Source: Clostridiales bacterium (lineage in GTDB: Bacteria > Bacillota > Clostridia > Christensenellales > Aristaeellaceae). Taken from it: 41,798 nucleotides of DNA. Each line of letters starts with the position of its first letter. The first letter of the stretch is position 1. The stretch lies in assembly GCA_012520375.1 (NCBI GenBank), contig JAAYOH010000096.1, positions 1 to 41,798 of the forward strand, written 5' to 3'. The translations under genes were made by a program, and so were the position numbers. Positions 7,083 to 15,141 of the stretch are shown piece by piece. The notes beneath the pieces were generated by a model. That model was not told the DNA's origin. It did no database searches and saw only the letters and a list, made by a program, of their open reading frames with translations.

Positions 7083-8078
7083 ATGCAGAAGAGTGTCAAA
7101 AAACGCAGGAGCATGACCACCGAGTCCTTTCTTTCCCTGCTGCTGATTGCCATCCTGGTCGGGCTGTATTTTACCACCGGCGGGACTGCGGGCTTCTTCA
7201 GCGCCCAGAACCTCATCAATGTCATGCGGGTGTTCTCGTACCTGTTTATCGCAGGCATCGGCATGACGATGATCATCATCACGGGCAACATCGATATCTC
7301 TTACGGCGCCGTGATCTCCGTCATCGCCATCGTCATGGCGGCGATCAGCAAGATAGATCCCAGAATTCCCTGGTATGTGTTCATACCCTGCGGTATGGTG
7401 ACCGGCGCGTTGCTGTGCGGATTCAATGCCTGGATGATGGCAAAGTTCAAAATACCTGCCATGGTCATCACCCTGGCCACGACCCAGATCTACTACGGTG
7501 CGCTGCTGTTGGTGCTGGAGGGCTCCATCTACAACCTCCGGAAGAACTGGACCTGGATCTACAACAAGGCAAATCTGCTCGGCGGGTATCTCCCCTTGCT
7601 GGTCCTCTTCGCCCTGATCCTGCTGGTGGTGGCGGTGCTGTTCTTCCGGTATTCCCGCTTCGTCAAAAAGCTTTATGCCATCGGCAACAACCGCAGGGGC
7701 GCCGTCTATGCGGGCATCGATGTGGACCGCATCCTGATCATCACCTATATGATCGGCGGTGCGCTGCTGGCCTTCAGTTCCACGCTCCTGGCGACCTCGG
7801 GAACCCGGGTCACCTGTACGGTGGGCAATGCGGTGGAAATGAAAGTCATTGCCGCCTGCGTGGTGGGCGGCACCAGTGCGGTGGGCGGCTCCGGCAACAT
7901 CTACGGCACGGCGCTGGGCGCACTGCTCCTGGCCATCATCAGCCCTGCCCTGACCCAGTTGGGGATCGACACCAACTGGACGGATTTGTTCACAGGCGCC
8001 ATCATCGTGGCCGCGATCATCGTCAGCGCGCTGCGCAACCTGCAAAAGCCCGGCGCAAAGGAGGCGAATAAGGCATGA
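7083..8078 (+). CDS. CUT2 ABC importer permease 1 (RbsC/LsrC-like)
   Basis: A 331-residue membrane protein of the BPD_transp_2 family with about eight to ten hydrophobic segments. Family features include GMTMIIITGNIDISYGAV, the 'G-IDLSvG' motif after the third segment, and the cytoplasmic coupling region YAIGNNRRGAVYAGIDVDR. The conserved VVGGTSAVGGSGNIYGT loop comes near the end. The start at 7083 has only a weak GAAGAT site, suggesting coupling to the ATPase gene 18 bp upstream. Its last four bases overlap the second permease (ATGA). It pairs with that permease as a heterodimer, as in Lsr and Rha importers. Confidence 0.92.
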   Translation: MQKSVKKRRSMTTESFLSLLLIAILVGLYFTTGGTAGFFSAQNLINVMRVFSYLFIAGIGMTMIIITGNIDISYGAVISVIAIVMAAISKIDPRIPWYVFIPCGMVTGALLCGFNAWMMAKFKIPAMVITLATTQIYYGALLLVLEGSIYNLRKNWTWIYNKANLLGGYLPLLVLFALILLVVAVLFFRYSRFVKKLYAIGNNRRGAVYAGIDVDRILIITYMIGGALLAFSSTLLATSGTRVTCTVGNAVEMKVIAACVVGGTSAVGGSGNIYGTALGALLLAIISPALTQLGIDTNWTDLFTGAIIVAAIIVSALRNLQKPGAKEANKA

Positions 8079-9094
8079 CCGCCACCAAAAAGAAGTTCAA
8101 ATTCACCTACAACTTTGTATTGCTTGCCATCTGCATCGTGCTCTTTATGATCTTTGGGCGCATCAACCGGAATTTCTTCACCATCAGCTATATTCTGGAT
8201 ATGATCAAGCTGAACGCGGAGATCGCCATCATGGCGCTGCCATTGACCCTGCTCATCATCATGGGCTGTATCGACTTCTCCCTTTGCACCGTGCTTTCCC
8301 TGTCTGCGGCAGCCGGCGGCATCATCGCCACCTTTGCGGGCCCCGTGGTCGGATTGGCGGTAAGTCTTCTGGTGGGCATCGCCTGTGGCGCCCTCAACGG
8401 GTTCATGGTGTCCATCCTCAAATTGCCGCCGCTGATCACCACCCTGGCCACGATGTACCTGTACCGGGGCATCGCCAAGGGCATCACCCTGGCCTCGGGC
8501 TGGGGCACAAACGTGGCCACCACTTCCATCGCCACTTTTTTCGGGAGCCGGAACATCCTGTTCCTGCCCACCCAACTTTGGGTCATCATCATCCTGTCCC
8601 TGGTGCTGCACGTGGTGCTTTCCAGGACGGTGTACGGCCGTACCCTTTACGCCATCGGCCTGAATGAAAATGCCACCCGCTTTGCCGGCATCAATGTGGT
8701 TCGGATCAAGTTCCTGACCTACGTGCTGGCCGGCGCCATATTCGCCGTCGCCGGCTTGGTGCTGATGGGACGCTTCTCCACCATGCAGTATGATTCGGCG
8801 GACAGTTTCCAGATGCAGGTCATCATCGTATGCGTGTTGGGCGGCGCGAACATGAGCGGAGGCCGCGGCACCATTGGCGGAACGCTTCTGGGGGTCGCCA
8901 CACTGAGCATCCTCAAAGGCGGCATGAACGCGGTGGCGCTGCCCCAGACGCAGCAGAAGATCATCCTGGGCATCGTACTCTTGGTGAGCCTGATCACCTT
9001 CCAGCTCCTGGCGGAGCACGACCTCAAGGTGAAGGGCAGGCAGCGCATCCAGGCCGCCGCTCTGGAACATGCAGCCAAGCAGGCGCAAAAATAG
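8075..9094 (+). CDS. CUT2 ABC importer permease 2 (RbsC/LsrD-like)
   Basis: A 339-residue BPD_transp_2 permease paralogous to permease 1. It carries LLIIMGCIDFSLCTVL (the 'G-IDfS' motif), the coupling stretch YAIGLNENATRFAGINVVR, and VLGGANMSGGRGTIGGT near the C-terminus. Two different permeases with one tandem ATPase is the LsrCD/RhaPQ arrangement, whereas ribose importers usually use one permease. It starts inside the end of permease 1 (ATGA overlap). A 65-bp gap with its own AGGAGG site separates it from the binding-protein gene. Confidence 0.92.
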   Translation: MTATKKKFKFTYNFVLLAICIVLFMIFGRINRNFFTISYILDMIKLNAEIAIMALPLTLLIIMGCIDFSLCTVLSLSAAAGGIIATFAGPVVGLAVSLLVGIACGALNGFMVSILKLPPLITTLATMYLYRGIAKGITLASGWGTNVATTSIATFFGSRNILFLPTQLWVIIILSLVLHVVLSRTVYGRTLYAIGLNENATRFAGINVVRIKFLTYVLAGAIFAVAGLVLMGRFSTMQYDSADSFQMQVIIVCVLGGANMSGGRGTIGGTLLGVATLSILKGGMNAVALPQTQQKIILGIVLLVSLITFQLLAEHDLKVKGRQRIQAAALEHAAKQAQK

Positions 9095-9159
9095 ATCCCA
9101 TTGGGTTGTCCGCGTGCCCACGGGCATGTGACAAATAAACACTATAGGAGGAACTACCC

Positions 9160-10239
9160 ATGAAGAAACTGTTGGCCATCCTTTTGGTTGCCATGATGGC
9201 AACCGCGCTGTTCGCCGGCGTCGCCTCTGCGGAGGGGTACAAGATCGGCATGCTGCCCAAGTTCAAGGGCGAGAACTACTTCGACGGCTGCTATGTAGGC
9301 GCCGAGAAAGCCGCCGAGGAACTGGGGATCGAATTGGTCTATGACGGTCCCAACCAGTCCGAAGCGACCAACGCCAAGCAGGTGGAGATCCTTACCGGCT
9401 GGTTGTCCCAGGACTTCGACGCCATCGTCGTCTCCCCCTGCGATGCGGAAGGCATTGCCCCCACCCTGAAGCAGTTCCAGGAGAAGGGCATCCTGGTGCT
9501 CACCTTTGACGCCGACGCACCCTCCGATGCCCGGACCGTATACGTCAACCAGGCCACGGCCATGGACATCGCGATAGCCCTGGTGGACGTCATCGCCGCC
9601 GGCCTGCCGGAGTTCGGCTTCGGTCCCGATGTGCCCGCCCGCCTGGCCCTGATCTCCGGCTCCGGCCTGGACGTCAACCAGAATGAGTGGATCCTGGCCA
9701 TCGAAGCCTATCTGGCCGAGGCCTATCCATGGATCACCGTCGACTGCGACGAGTGCGGTTACCTGGGCGCCGACATCTGGACGCCCGGCTCCGACGAGAC
9801 CGCTGCCCAGAACGCCGCCAATGAGTCCATCGCTCTCTCCGGCAGCGCCAAGGACGGCTCCCAGATCAACGCCATCATCGGCACCTCCTCCATGTCCACC
9901 CCCGCCCTGGCCGCTGCCTGGGATGCCACCGTAGGCGCGAAGCCCGAGGTTGTCATCACCGGTCTGGCCACCCCCATGGGCATCGTAGACTACATCCTGG
10001 ACGAGGAGAATCCCATGGACTACGGCGTGCTGTGGGATGTCAACAACCTGGGCTATCTGTCCGTGGAAGCGGCCGTGGCCATCCTTGACGGCAACCTGTC
10101 TGTGGAAGCCGGCACCATCTTCGCATCCAAACTGGGCGATAAGGAGATCGTGCTGAACGCCGACGACGGTGGCCTCGAGTTGCTGCTGGGCGCTGCCCTG
10201 ACCTTCGGCCCCGATACCGTGGAGGACTACAACTACTAA
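9160..10239 (+). CDS. Sugar-type periplasmic-binding protein (LsrB/RhaS-like, Peripla_BP_4)
   Basis: A 359-residue binding protein. A Sec signal occupies residues 1-24 (MKKLLAILL... ending ASA|E), with no lipobox cysteine visible. The mature part opens with YKIGMLPKFKGENYFDG and has LVYDGPNQSEATNAKQVEI. It then has LTFDADAPSDARTVYVNQAT and late YGVLWDVNNLGYLS. These follow the same order as E. coli LsrB (IPKL, YDGPTEPS, TWDSD, YYINQGT, GLWDV). AI-2, rhamnose or another small sugar or polyol are possible ligands, but binding residues cannot be assigned confidently. The gene is followed by a perfect 30-bp palindrome, which may raise the binding protein's mRNA level. Confidence 0.9.
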   Translation: MKKLLAILLVAMMATALFAGVASAEGYKIGMLPKFKGENYFDGCYVGAEKAAEELGIELVYDGPNQSEATNAKQVEILTGWLSQDFDAIVVSPCDAEGIAPTLKQFQEKGILVLTFDADAPSDARTVYVNQATAMDIAIALVDVIAAGLPEFGFGPDVPARLALISGSGLDVNQNEWILAIEAYLAEAYPWITVDCDECGYLGADIWTPGSDETAAQNAANESIALSGSAKDGSQINAIIGTSSMSTPALAAAWDATVGAKPEVVITGLATPMGIVDYILDEENPMDYGVLWDVNNLGYLSVEAAVAILDGNLSVEAGTIFASKLGDKEIVLNADDGGLELLLGAALTFGPDTVEDYNY

Positions 10240-10253
10240 AATATACCCTTCCT

Positions 10254-10283
10254 GCGCGGGCATGGAATATTCCATGCCCGCGC
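10254..10283. promoter_or_regulatory. Perfect 30-bp palindrome after the binding-protein gene
   Basis: GCGCGGGCATGGAAT (10254-10268) is followed immediately by its exact reverse complement (10269-10283). It lies 15 bp after the binding-protein stop and 36 bp before the next start. There is no T-run, so it looks like an intercistronic mRNA-stabilising or partial-termination hairpin rather than an operon end. Such elements after binding-protein genes are well known to unbalance subunit expression. Confidence 0.7.
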
Positions 10284-10319
10284 GCCCGACGACCATGACA
10301 TTCGGAAAGGGGGAAGCTT

Positions 10320-11366
10320 ATGTCTGTTATGACGGTTTTTGGGAAAATGAAAGCGGCCGATCTCGGCGTGGTGACCCCGCACGAGCACATTTTCATCGAT
10401 ATGAGCGTGTTTTTTTCCGAACCGGAGGAAGCATCCGCCAAGGCCATGGCCCACGGCCCGGTGACCATCGACAAACTGGGGGTCCTCAAGCGCAATCCCT
10501 TTGCGGTACTGGACAACGTACAGATGCTGGACAAACAGACCCAGATCGACGAGATTTCCTATTTCCGCTATGCGGGGGGGAAAACCGTGGTGGACGCCAC
10601 AAACCACGGACTGGGCAGAGATCCGGAGCTGCTGCGGGAGGTGGCGGTCCGCACCGGCCTGAACGTGGTGCTGGGTTCCGGCTTCTATGTGGACGGGGCC
10701 CAGACAGAGAAGTCCCGGGCCATGACCGTGGAAGAAATGGAAGAGGATATCGTCCGGGACCTGGAAGTAGGCATCGGACACACGGGCATCCGCGCCGGCA
10801 TCATCGGCGAGGTGGGCGTCAGCCATATCATGTTCCCCTTTGAGAAGAAATCCCTCACGGCGGCCTGCCGCGCACAGAAGCGCACGGGCGCCCCGCTGTG
10901 CATTCATATCAATCCCTGGTCTACCCAGGGACTCAACGCCATGGAGATCGTACAGGCGCACGGCATCAACCCGGACAAGGTGGTCATCTGCCACGTCGAC
11001 GTGGAGAACCGGGAAGAATACATTTTCTCGTTGCTGGATATGGGCGTGTACATTGAATTTGACAACTTTGGCAAGGAGATGGCCACGGATATCTGGGATG
11101 TGCGCCCGGGCAACGGCCCCTTCGTCACCGACAAAGAACGGGTCCAGTTGCTGAAAAAGATTATCCGGCGGGGTTATGAAAAGCAGCTGCTTTTCTCCTG
11201 CGACGTCTGTCTGAAGAGTCTTCTCCATGCCTATGGCGGCTGGGGCTACGACCATGTCATTGCCCACATCCTGCCCATGCTCCGGGCAGAGGGGGTGGGG
11301 GAGAGTACCATAGAGCAGATCATGATACACAATCCCGCCTGCTGGCTGGATTACGACGCAAAATAA
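10320..11366 (+). CDS. Phosphotriesterase-family metal-dependent hydrolase (PTE/PHP/lactonase type)
   Basis: A 348-residue TIM-barrel protein of the phosphotriesterase family. The binuclear metal set is complete: HEH at 21-23 (VVTPHEHIFID), a bridging Glu at E164 (IIGEVGVS), H196 (CIHINPW), H225 (ICHVDVEN) and D295 (FSCDVCLK). The bridge is Glu, as in E. coli PHP, rather than the carboxylated Lys of classic phosphotriesterases. Relatives hydrolyse lactones and phosphorylated sugar lactones, so a sugar lactonase role in this importer operon is a reasonable inference. The GGGGGAAG site lies before ATG 10320. The gene is intact and 16 bp upstream of the M24 gene. Confidence 0.85.
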   Translation: MSVMTVFGKMKAADLGVVTPHEHIFIDMSVFFSEPEEASAKAMAHGPVTIDKLGVLKRNPFAVLDNVQMLDKQTQIDEISYFRYAGGKTVVDATNHGLGRDPELLREVAVRTGLNVVLGSGFYVDGAQTEKSRAMTVEEMEEDIVRDLEVGIGHTGIRAGIIGEVGVSHIMFPFEKKSLTAACRAQKRTGAPLCIHINPWSTQGLNAMEIVQAHGINPDKVVICHVDVENREEYIFSLLDMGVYIEFDNFGKEMATDIWDVRPGNGPFVTDKERVQLLKKIIRRGYEKQLLFSCDVCLKSLLHAYGGWGYDHVIAHILPMLRAEGVGESTIEQIMIHNPACWLDYDAK

Positions 11367-11382
11367 TAAGGAGGGTATATGA

Positions 11383-12567
11383 ATGGATAGGAACAGACCG
11401 CGCATCCCGGATGCGGAATTTGTGGAACGCGCCCACAAGGCGCAGGAACTCATGCGCCAACAGGGGATCGACGCCTTGCTGGCTTACGGCAACGAGGCGG
11501 AGCCGCAGTTCGCCCGATACCTCTGCGATTACTGGCCGTCCTTTGAAAGCTGCGGCGTGCTGCTGGCCCAGCAGGGGGATCCCGTGCTGTTGATCGGGCC
11601 CGAAAGCCTGACCTACGCCTCTGACCGCTCCCGCATCCCCGATATCCGGCGCCTGGCCGCCTTCCGGGAAAGCAGCAATCCCGAGTACCCGGGGGAGAAG
11701 CTGGAGACCGTGGCGGATGTGCTGGACGGGCTGATCGGCGGGGGCGGCTGCAAGCGCTTTGCCATCGCGGGCTACAACCTGATCCCCCACATCACCTATG
11801 TGGAGTTGGCGGAAGCACTGAAGAAGTTTGGCGACGTCGAAATTGTACGGGGCGACGAACTGATGATGGAACTGCGCATGGTCAAGAGCGAAAATGAGAT
11901 CGCCTGCATGCGCTATGCCGGCATGCTGACGGCGAAAGCCTTTGACTATACCCTGGAGCACATCCGTCCCGGCATGACGGAGCTCCAGGTGCGGGGACTG
12001 GCTTGCGCTGCCATGTACGAATCGGGGGCCGAGAACGAGGCTTATCCCATGTGGATTCTGGCGGGCGAGGGAGGAAACCAGGCCATTTCCAGGGCCCGTC
12101 ACAAGGTCATCGAGAAGCAGGATTTCGTGCATCTGCAGATCGGAGCCCGCTACGAGGGCTACGCCTCCACCATCGGCCGTCCCGTGTTCTTCGGCAAGCC
12201 GGAGCAGTACCTGGTGGATGCAGTGAAGGCCGGCTATGAGGCGCACGCCGTCATCATGCGGGAATTGTATGCGGGGAACAATGCCGCCAATGTGGCAAAA
12301 GCCTTCTACGATACCTTCGACAGGAACGGCCATCGGGACTGGTTGCTTTACGGCCCCTGCCATGCCACCGGCCTGATGGAAGGGGAGCCACCCTGGATCG
12401 AGAGCAATTCCGATTATCTGTTGCGGGAGAACATGACCTACTGTGCCTGCATCTTCCTGGGGAACAACCAGACAAAGCGGGGTTTCCGCATCGAGGACAG
12501 CCTGCGGGTGGGCAAGACTGAGGCGGACAGCATGACCAACTACAAGCGGGAACTGTTCTTCCTGTAA
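11383..12567 (+). CDS. M24 'pita-bread' fold protein lacking metal-binding aspartates (creatinase-like)
   Basis: A 394-residue protein. The N-terminal creatinase-type domain (about 1-160) includes ARYLCDYWPSF. The C-terminal M24 domain starts with MVKSENEIACMRYAGM. In metallopeptidases the two Asp ligands would sit near residues 252 and 263, but here they read HLQIGARYEGYASTIGRP (Gln and Thr). The His of the HxxG motif is kept (H327, GPCHATGL) and so is the last Glu (E371, GFRIEDSL). The other Glu region reads CIFLGN. This pattern, with His kept and Asp ligands lost, is like metal-independent creatinase, so a C-N hydrolase role is more likely than aminopeptidase. The AGGAGGG site precedes ATG 11383. 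A decayed paralogue opens the same operon. Confidence 0.82.
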   Translation: MDRNRPRIPDAEFVERAHKAQELMRQQGIDALLAYGNEAEPQFARYLCDYWPSFESCGVLLAQQGDPVLLIGPESLTYASDRSRIPDIRRLAAFRESSNPEYPGEKLETVADVLDGLIGGGGCKRFAIAGYNLIPHITYVELAEALKKFGDVEIVRGDELMMELRMVKSENEIACMRYAGMLTAKAFDYTLEHIRPGMTELQVRGLACAAMYESGAENEAYPMWILAGEGGNQAISRARHKVIEKQDFVHLQIGARYEGYASTIGRPVFFGKPEQYLVDAVKAGYEAHAVIMRELYAGNNAANVAKAFYDTFDRNGHRDWLLYGPCHATGLMEGEPPWIESNSDYLLRENMTYCACIFLGNNQTKRGFRIEDSLRVGKTEADSMTNYKRELFFL

Positions 12568-12587
12568 AAACAAAAGGGGGGAACGTG

Positions 12588-13775
12588 ATGACGAACCGGG
12601 AACGGGAACGGGCTACGCTGAATTTCGAGAAGCCGGACAGGGGCTCCGTAGAGGAGACGTTTTACCCCTGGGTGCTGGCCTGCCAGCGCTTCAAAAAAGA
12701 GGGGATGCCGGCGCATATCGCCGACGGGGCAAAGGACATCACCAATGATATCGTCGGCCACGGGGAAAACGACAACCCGGAGAAGTATTTGCCCGTCTCC
12801 TGGGGTGAGGGTGTGATGGCTTACGAGGAATACCTGGGCTTTGATCCCCTCCGCCGCTGCCATTTCGTGCTCCCCTTCCGCCGCTTCGAGGAAAAACTTA
12901 TCGAGGAGACGGCAGAGTATACGATCCGACAGGACATCTTCGGCAGGCAGAACAAGCGCCGCCGGGGCTCGGAGATCGAAACGGAGCATAAGCCCATCAT
13001 CGCCGGCGCCCGGGACTGGGAGCGCATGAAGGAACACGCCCAGGGCGAGCTGGAGCAATACTTCAGCGAGGAAGCCATCCGCGCGGCCTATGAGCCGATC
13101 CGGGCCGGGCACGAACGGGGCGATTACCCCATTCGCATGAACCTGGAGGGGTTTTTCTGGGTCCCCCGGGAACTGTTGGGCATCGAAGCCCACATGTTCG
13201 CCTTTTACGAGGAACCGGAACTGCTGCACGACATCTGCGAATACATCCTTTGGGTGTACTCTACGAAACTGCTGCAGGTCTTGGATATTGTACAGCCCGA
13301 TGTGATTTACATGATGGAGGACCTCAGCGGCAAGACGGGTCCCATGATCTCCGGGGTCATGTTCGACGAGTTCGTGGGCGCCTACTACAGAAGGCTGTTC
13401 CCGCTGCTGCGGGAGCGCGGTGTGGGCAACATCTTTGTGGATACGGACGGGGATTTTGCCATGCTGATCCCCCGCTTTATCGACGCGGGGGTGGACGGTT
13501 TCCTGCCCATGGACGTGAACGCCGGTATGGACATCGTACAGGTGCGCAGGGATTTCCCCAAACTCAAGTTTATCGGCGGCTACAACAAGCTCTGTATCGC
13601 GGAGGGCCCTGCCGCAATCGACCGCGAGTTCCAGCGCATCCTGCCCGTCATACGGCAAGGCGGCTACATCGTGGGGAGCGACCACCAGGTGGCGCCCTCG
13701 ACTTCCCTGGAGGATTACCGCTACTATATCCGGCGCCTCCGGGAGGCCATGGCACAATGCGGCGCGGACCTGTGA
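12588..13775 (+). CDS. Uroporphyrinogen-decarboxylase-fold (UroD-like) protein
   Basis: A 395-residue member of the UroD/MtaA superfamily. The C-terminal half follows the common clostridial non-haem version: VIYMMEDLSGKTGPMIS, then NIFVDTDGDFAMLIPRF, GVDGFLPMDVNAGMD, FIGGYNKLCIAEG and a late IVGSDHQVAPS. The MtaA/CmuA zinc motif (HxCxN) is replaced by VDTDGD, so thiol methyltransfer to coenzyme M is not supported. GTG at 12585 directly precedes ATG 12588. The GGGGGG ribosome site at about 12573-12579 suits the ATG better. It is the last gene of the rightward operon. Genome-wide, such proteins sit in catabolic operons with unknown reactions. Confidence 0.82.
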   Translation: MTNRERERATLNFEKPDRGSVEETFYPWVLACQRFKKEGMPAHIADGAKDITNDIVGHGENDNPEKYLPVSWGEGVMAYEEYLGFDPLRRCHFVLPFRRFEEKLIEETAEYTIRQDIFGRQNKRRRGSEIETEHKPIIAGARDWERMKEHAQGELEQYFSEEAIRAAYEPIRAGHERGDYPIRMNLEGFFWVPRELLGIEAHMFAFYEEPELLHDICEYILWVYSTKLLQVLDIVQPDVIYMMEDLSGKTGPMISGVMFDEFVGAYYRRLFPLLRERGVGNIFVDTDGDFAMLIPRFIDAGVDGFLPMDVNAGMDIVQVRRDFPKLKFIGGYNKLCIAEGPAAIDREFQRILPVIRQGGYIVGSDHQVAPSTSLEDYRYYIRRLREAMAQCGADL

Positions 13776-13802
13776 GGATCCGGAAAGGATGAGACAAAGT
13801 GA

Positions 13803-13837
13803 GGGGCTGCTGCAGATCAACGATCTGAAGCAGCCCC
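13803..13837. terminator. Strong hairpin between convergent operons (bidirectional terminator)
   Basis: GGGGCTGCT (13803-13811) pairs with AGCAGCCCC (13829-13837). An inner CAGATC/GATCTG pair (13813-13818, 13822-13827) closes on loop AAC, with one G/A mismatch between the two stems. It lies 28 bp after the UroD-like gene and 38 bp before the end of the leftward cupin gene. No long T-run follows on either side, so termination strength is uncertain, but position and stability fit a shared terminator. Confidence 0.75.
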
Positions 13838-13874
13838 AACGCAATCATACCGTCTCCGGGGACGGAGGGGACGT

Positions 13875-15068
13875 TCAGGGTTTTTCGGGATGATTGGGGC
13901 CAAAATGCTTGAGGAGCACCATGGGTTCACAGCTGTTGTTGACAAAAGTGACCCCTTTGGCTGCGGCTTCAGCGCCCACAAAGAATTCGTCGGCACTCAA
14001 CTGGCCGTAGCGCAGCATGCCGGCCGCCTCACAGCTGTAGTCGCCGATGCGCCCGTGTCCCTGGACAAATATGCACCCGTAGGCACCGCTGTCTTTGATC
14101 GCAACGGTCTGGCCGGGGTAGATGGTCAATTCCTTTGCGCCCAGCAAGGGATTTCCGTAAACGATCCACTTTTCAACGTAAACTCCTTCCTGCTCCGAGT
14201 CAACGATGGACGGACGGAAATAGTGCTCGCGGTAATTGGGGTCCACGTTCTTTTCCCAATCCATGAGTGCCATGACGGCATCCACGTCATCCTGCTCGTC
14301 CTCCGGCAGATTCTCCACCAGGAAATGCCGTTCATAGGTTTCTCCGGAGGCGATGTTTTCGTACACCGAATTGACATCGCTGTTCCACTGGGGCTCGTAG
14401 GTGAGATAGGAACCCGGAGCGTGTACGACGCCGGTGGGGGTGTACCAGCCGGTCCCCAATTCGATGCGATATGCACGGGAAAGCTCGGTAATGCGGTTGT
14501 CCCCGTCCTCATAGCGGAGCAGGCGCTCCCGCACTTGTTCCTTCGTCACACTGGGATCGAAGCCGAAATAGGTAACGGGCATGGAGCCGGCATAGTTGTT
14601 GTACTGCGGCGGGAAGTAATAACATTCCGGCTTCCCCAGGACACCAATTCGTGCAGCATCCTCAAAGCCAAGATGCAGGTGATGGAAAAGCGGGACGTCA
14701 TAATCAAAGAACTTCGAATACATGGGCCAGGTTCCATACGTGTCCAGCATATCCTGACCGATCAGGCGGGCACCCAGCACCTCTACCGCATCCTTGAGCA
14801 TGAACTTCTCTTCCGTGCTCGTCCCGTAGGATACATAACTGTATCCCTCGTCCTCTGCTGCCAGCGGGCCGTTGTTGCATTTGATGACGCTGGAAAACCA
14901 GCGTTCCTTGATGGCGCCGCGCTTCACGCCGCAGGCGTAGTAGTCGTCGGGATGCAGGCGCAGCCGTCGCCCGGGGGTGGAAAACTGCCTCGGGACAAAG
15001 ACCGGGATCAGTTTGAAGATACCGTTGTTTTTCTCATATACCTGCAGAATCAATTCCCTGTTGTCCAT
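13875..15068 (-). CDS. Phosphomannose-isomerase-type cupin, candidate sugar isomerase
   Basis: A 397-residue bicupin-like protein. PMI-type metal ligands are visible: the HHLHLGFEDA stretch, then GKPECYYF (the K-x-E motif) and TPTGVVHAPGS (the distal His). This is the order of the QxH/KxE/HA motifs in phosphomannose isomerase. D-lyxose isomerases are also cupins. ATG 15068 was chosen because AGGAGG (15074-15079) precedes it; an open frame runs further upstream without protein-like sequence. It is the last gene after mutarotase, sugar kinase and 3-epimerase genes, so converting the imported aldose to the kinase's ketose substrate is a fair inference. The exact sugar is unknown. A C-terminal fragment of a paralogue sits at 18022. 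Confidence 0.75.
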   Translation of the reverse strand: MDNRELILQVYEKNNGIFKLIPVFVPRQFSTPGRRLRLHPDDYYACGVKRGAIKERWFSSVIKCNNGPLAAEDEGYSYVSYGTSTEEKFMLKDAVEVLGARLIGQDMLDTYGTWPMYSKFFDYDVPLFHHLHLGFEDAARIGVLGKPECYYFPPQYNNYAGSMPVTYFGFDPSVTKEQVRERLLRYEDGDNRITELSRAYRIELGTGWYTPTGVVHAPGSYLTYEPQWNSDVNSVYENIASGETYERHFLVENLPEDEQDDVDAVMALMDWEKNVDPNYREHYFRPSIVDSEQEGVYVEKWIVYGNPLLGAKELTIYPGQTVAIKDSGAYGCIFVQGHGRIGDYSCEAAGMLRYGQLSADEFFVGAEAAAKGVTFVNNSCEPMVLLKHFGPNHPEKP

Positions 15069-15141
15069 GATATCCCTCCTTGCATTGGCAAACGATGTCC
15101 TATTGTGAAACATGAAGGCTTTTTTGAACGCACTGCGCGCA

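Noticed and set aside
5418-8045. Very long minus-strand open frame (875 codons) opposite the importer ATPase and permease genes
   Set aside because: Composition is His/Asp/Gly/Gln-rich repetitive noise, typical of the antisense of GC-rich coding DNA. The opposite strand has complete, motif-bearing genes with ribosome sites.
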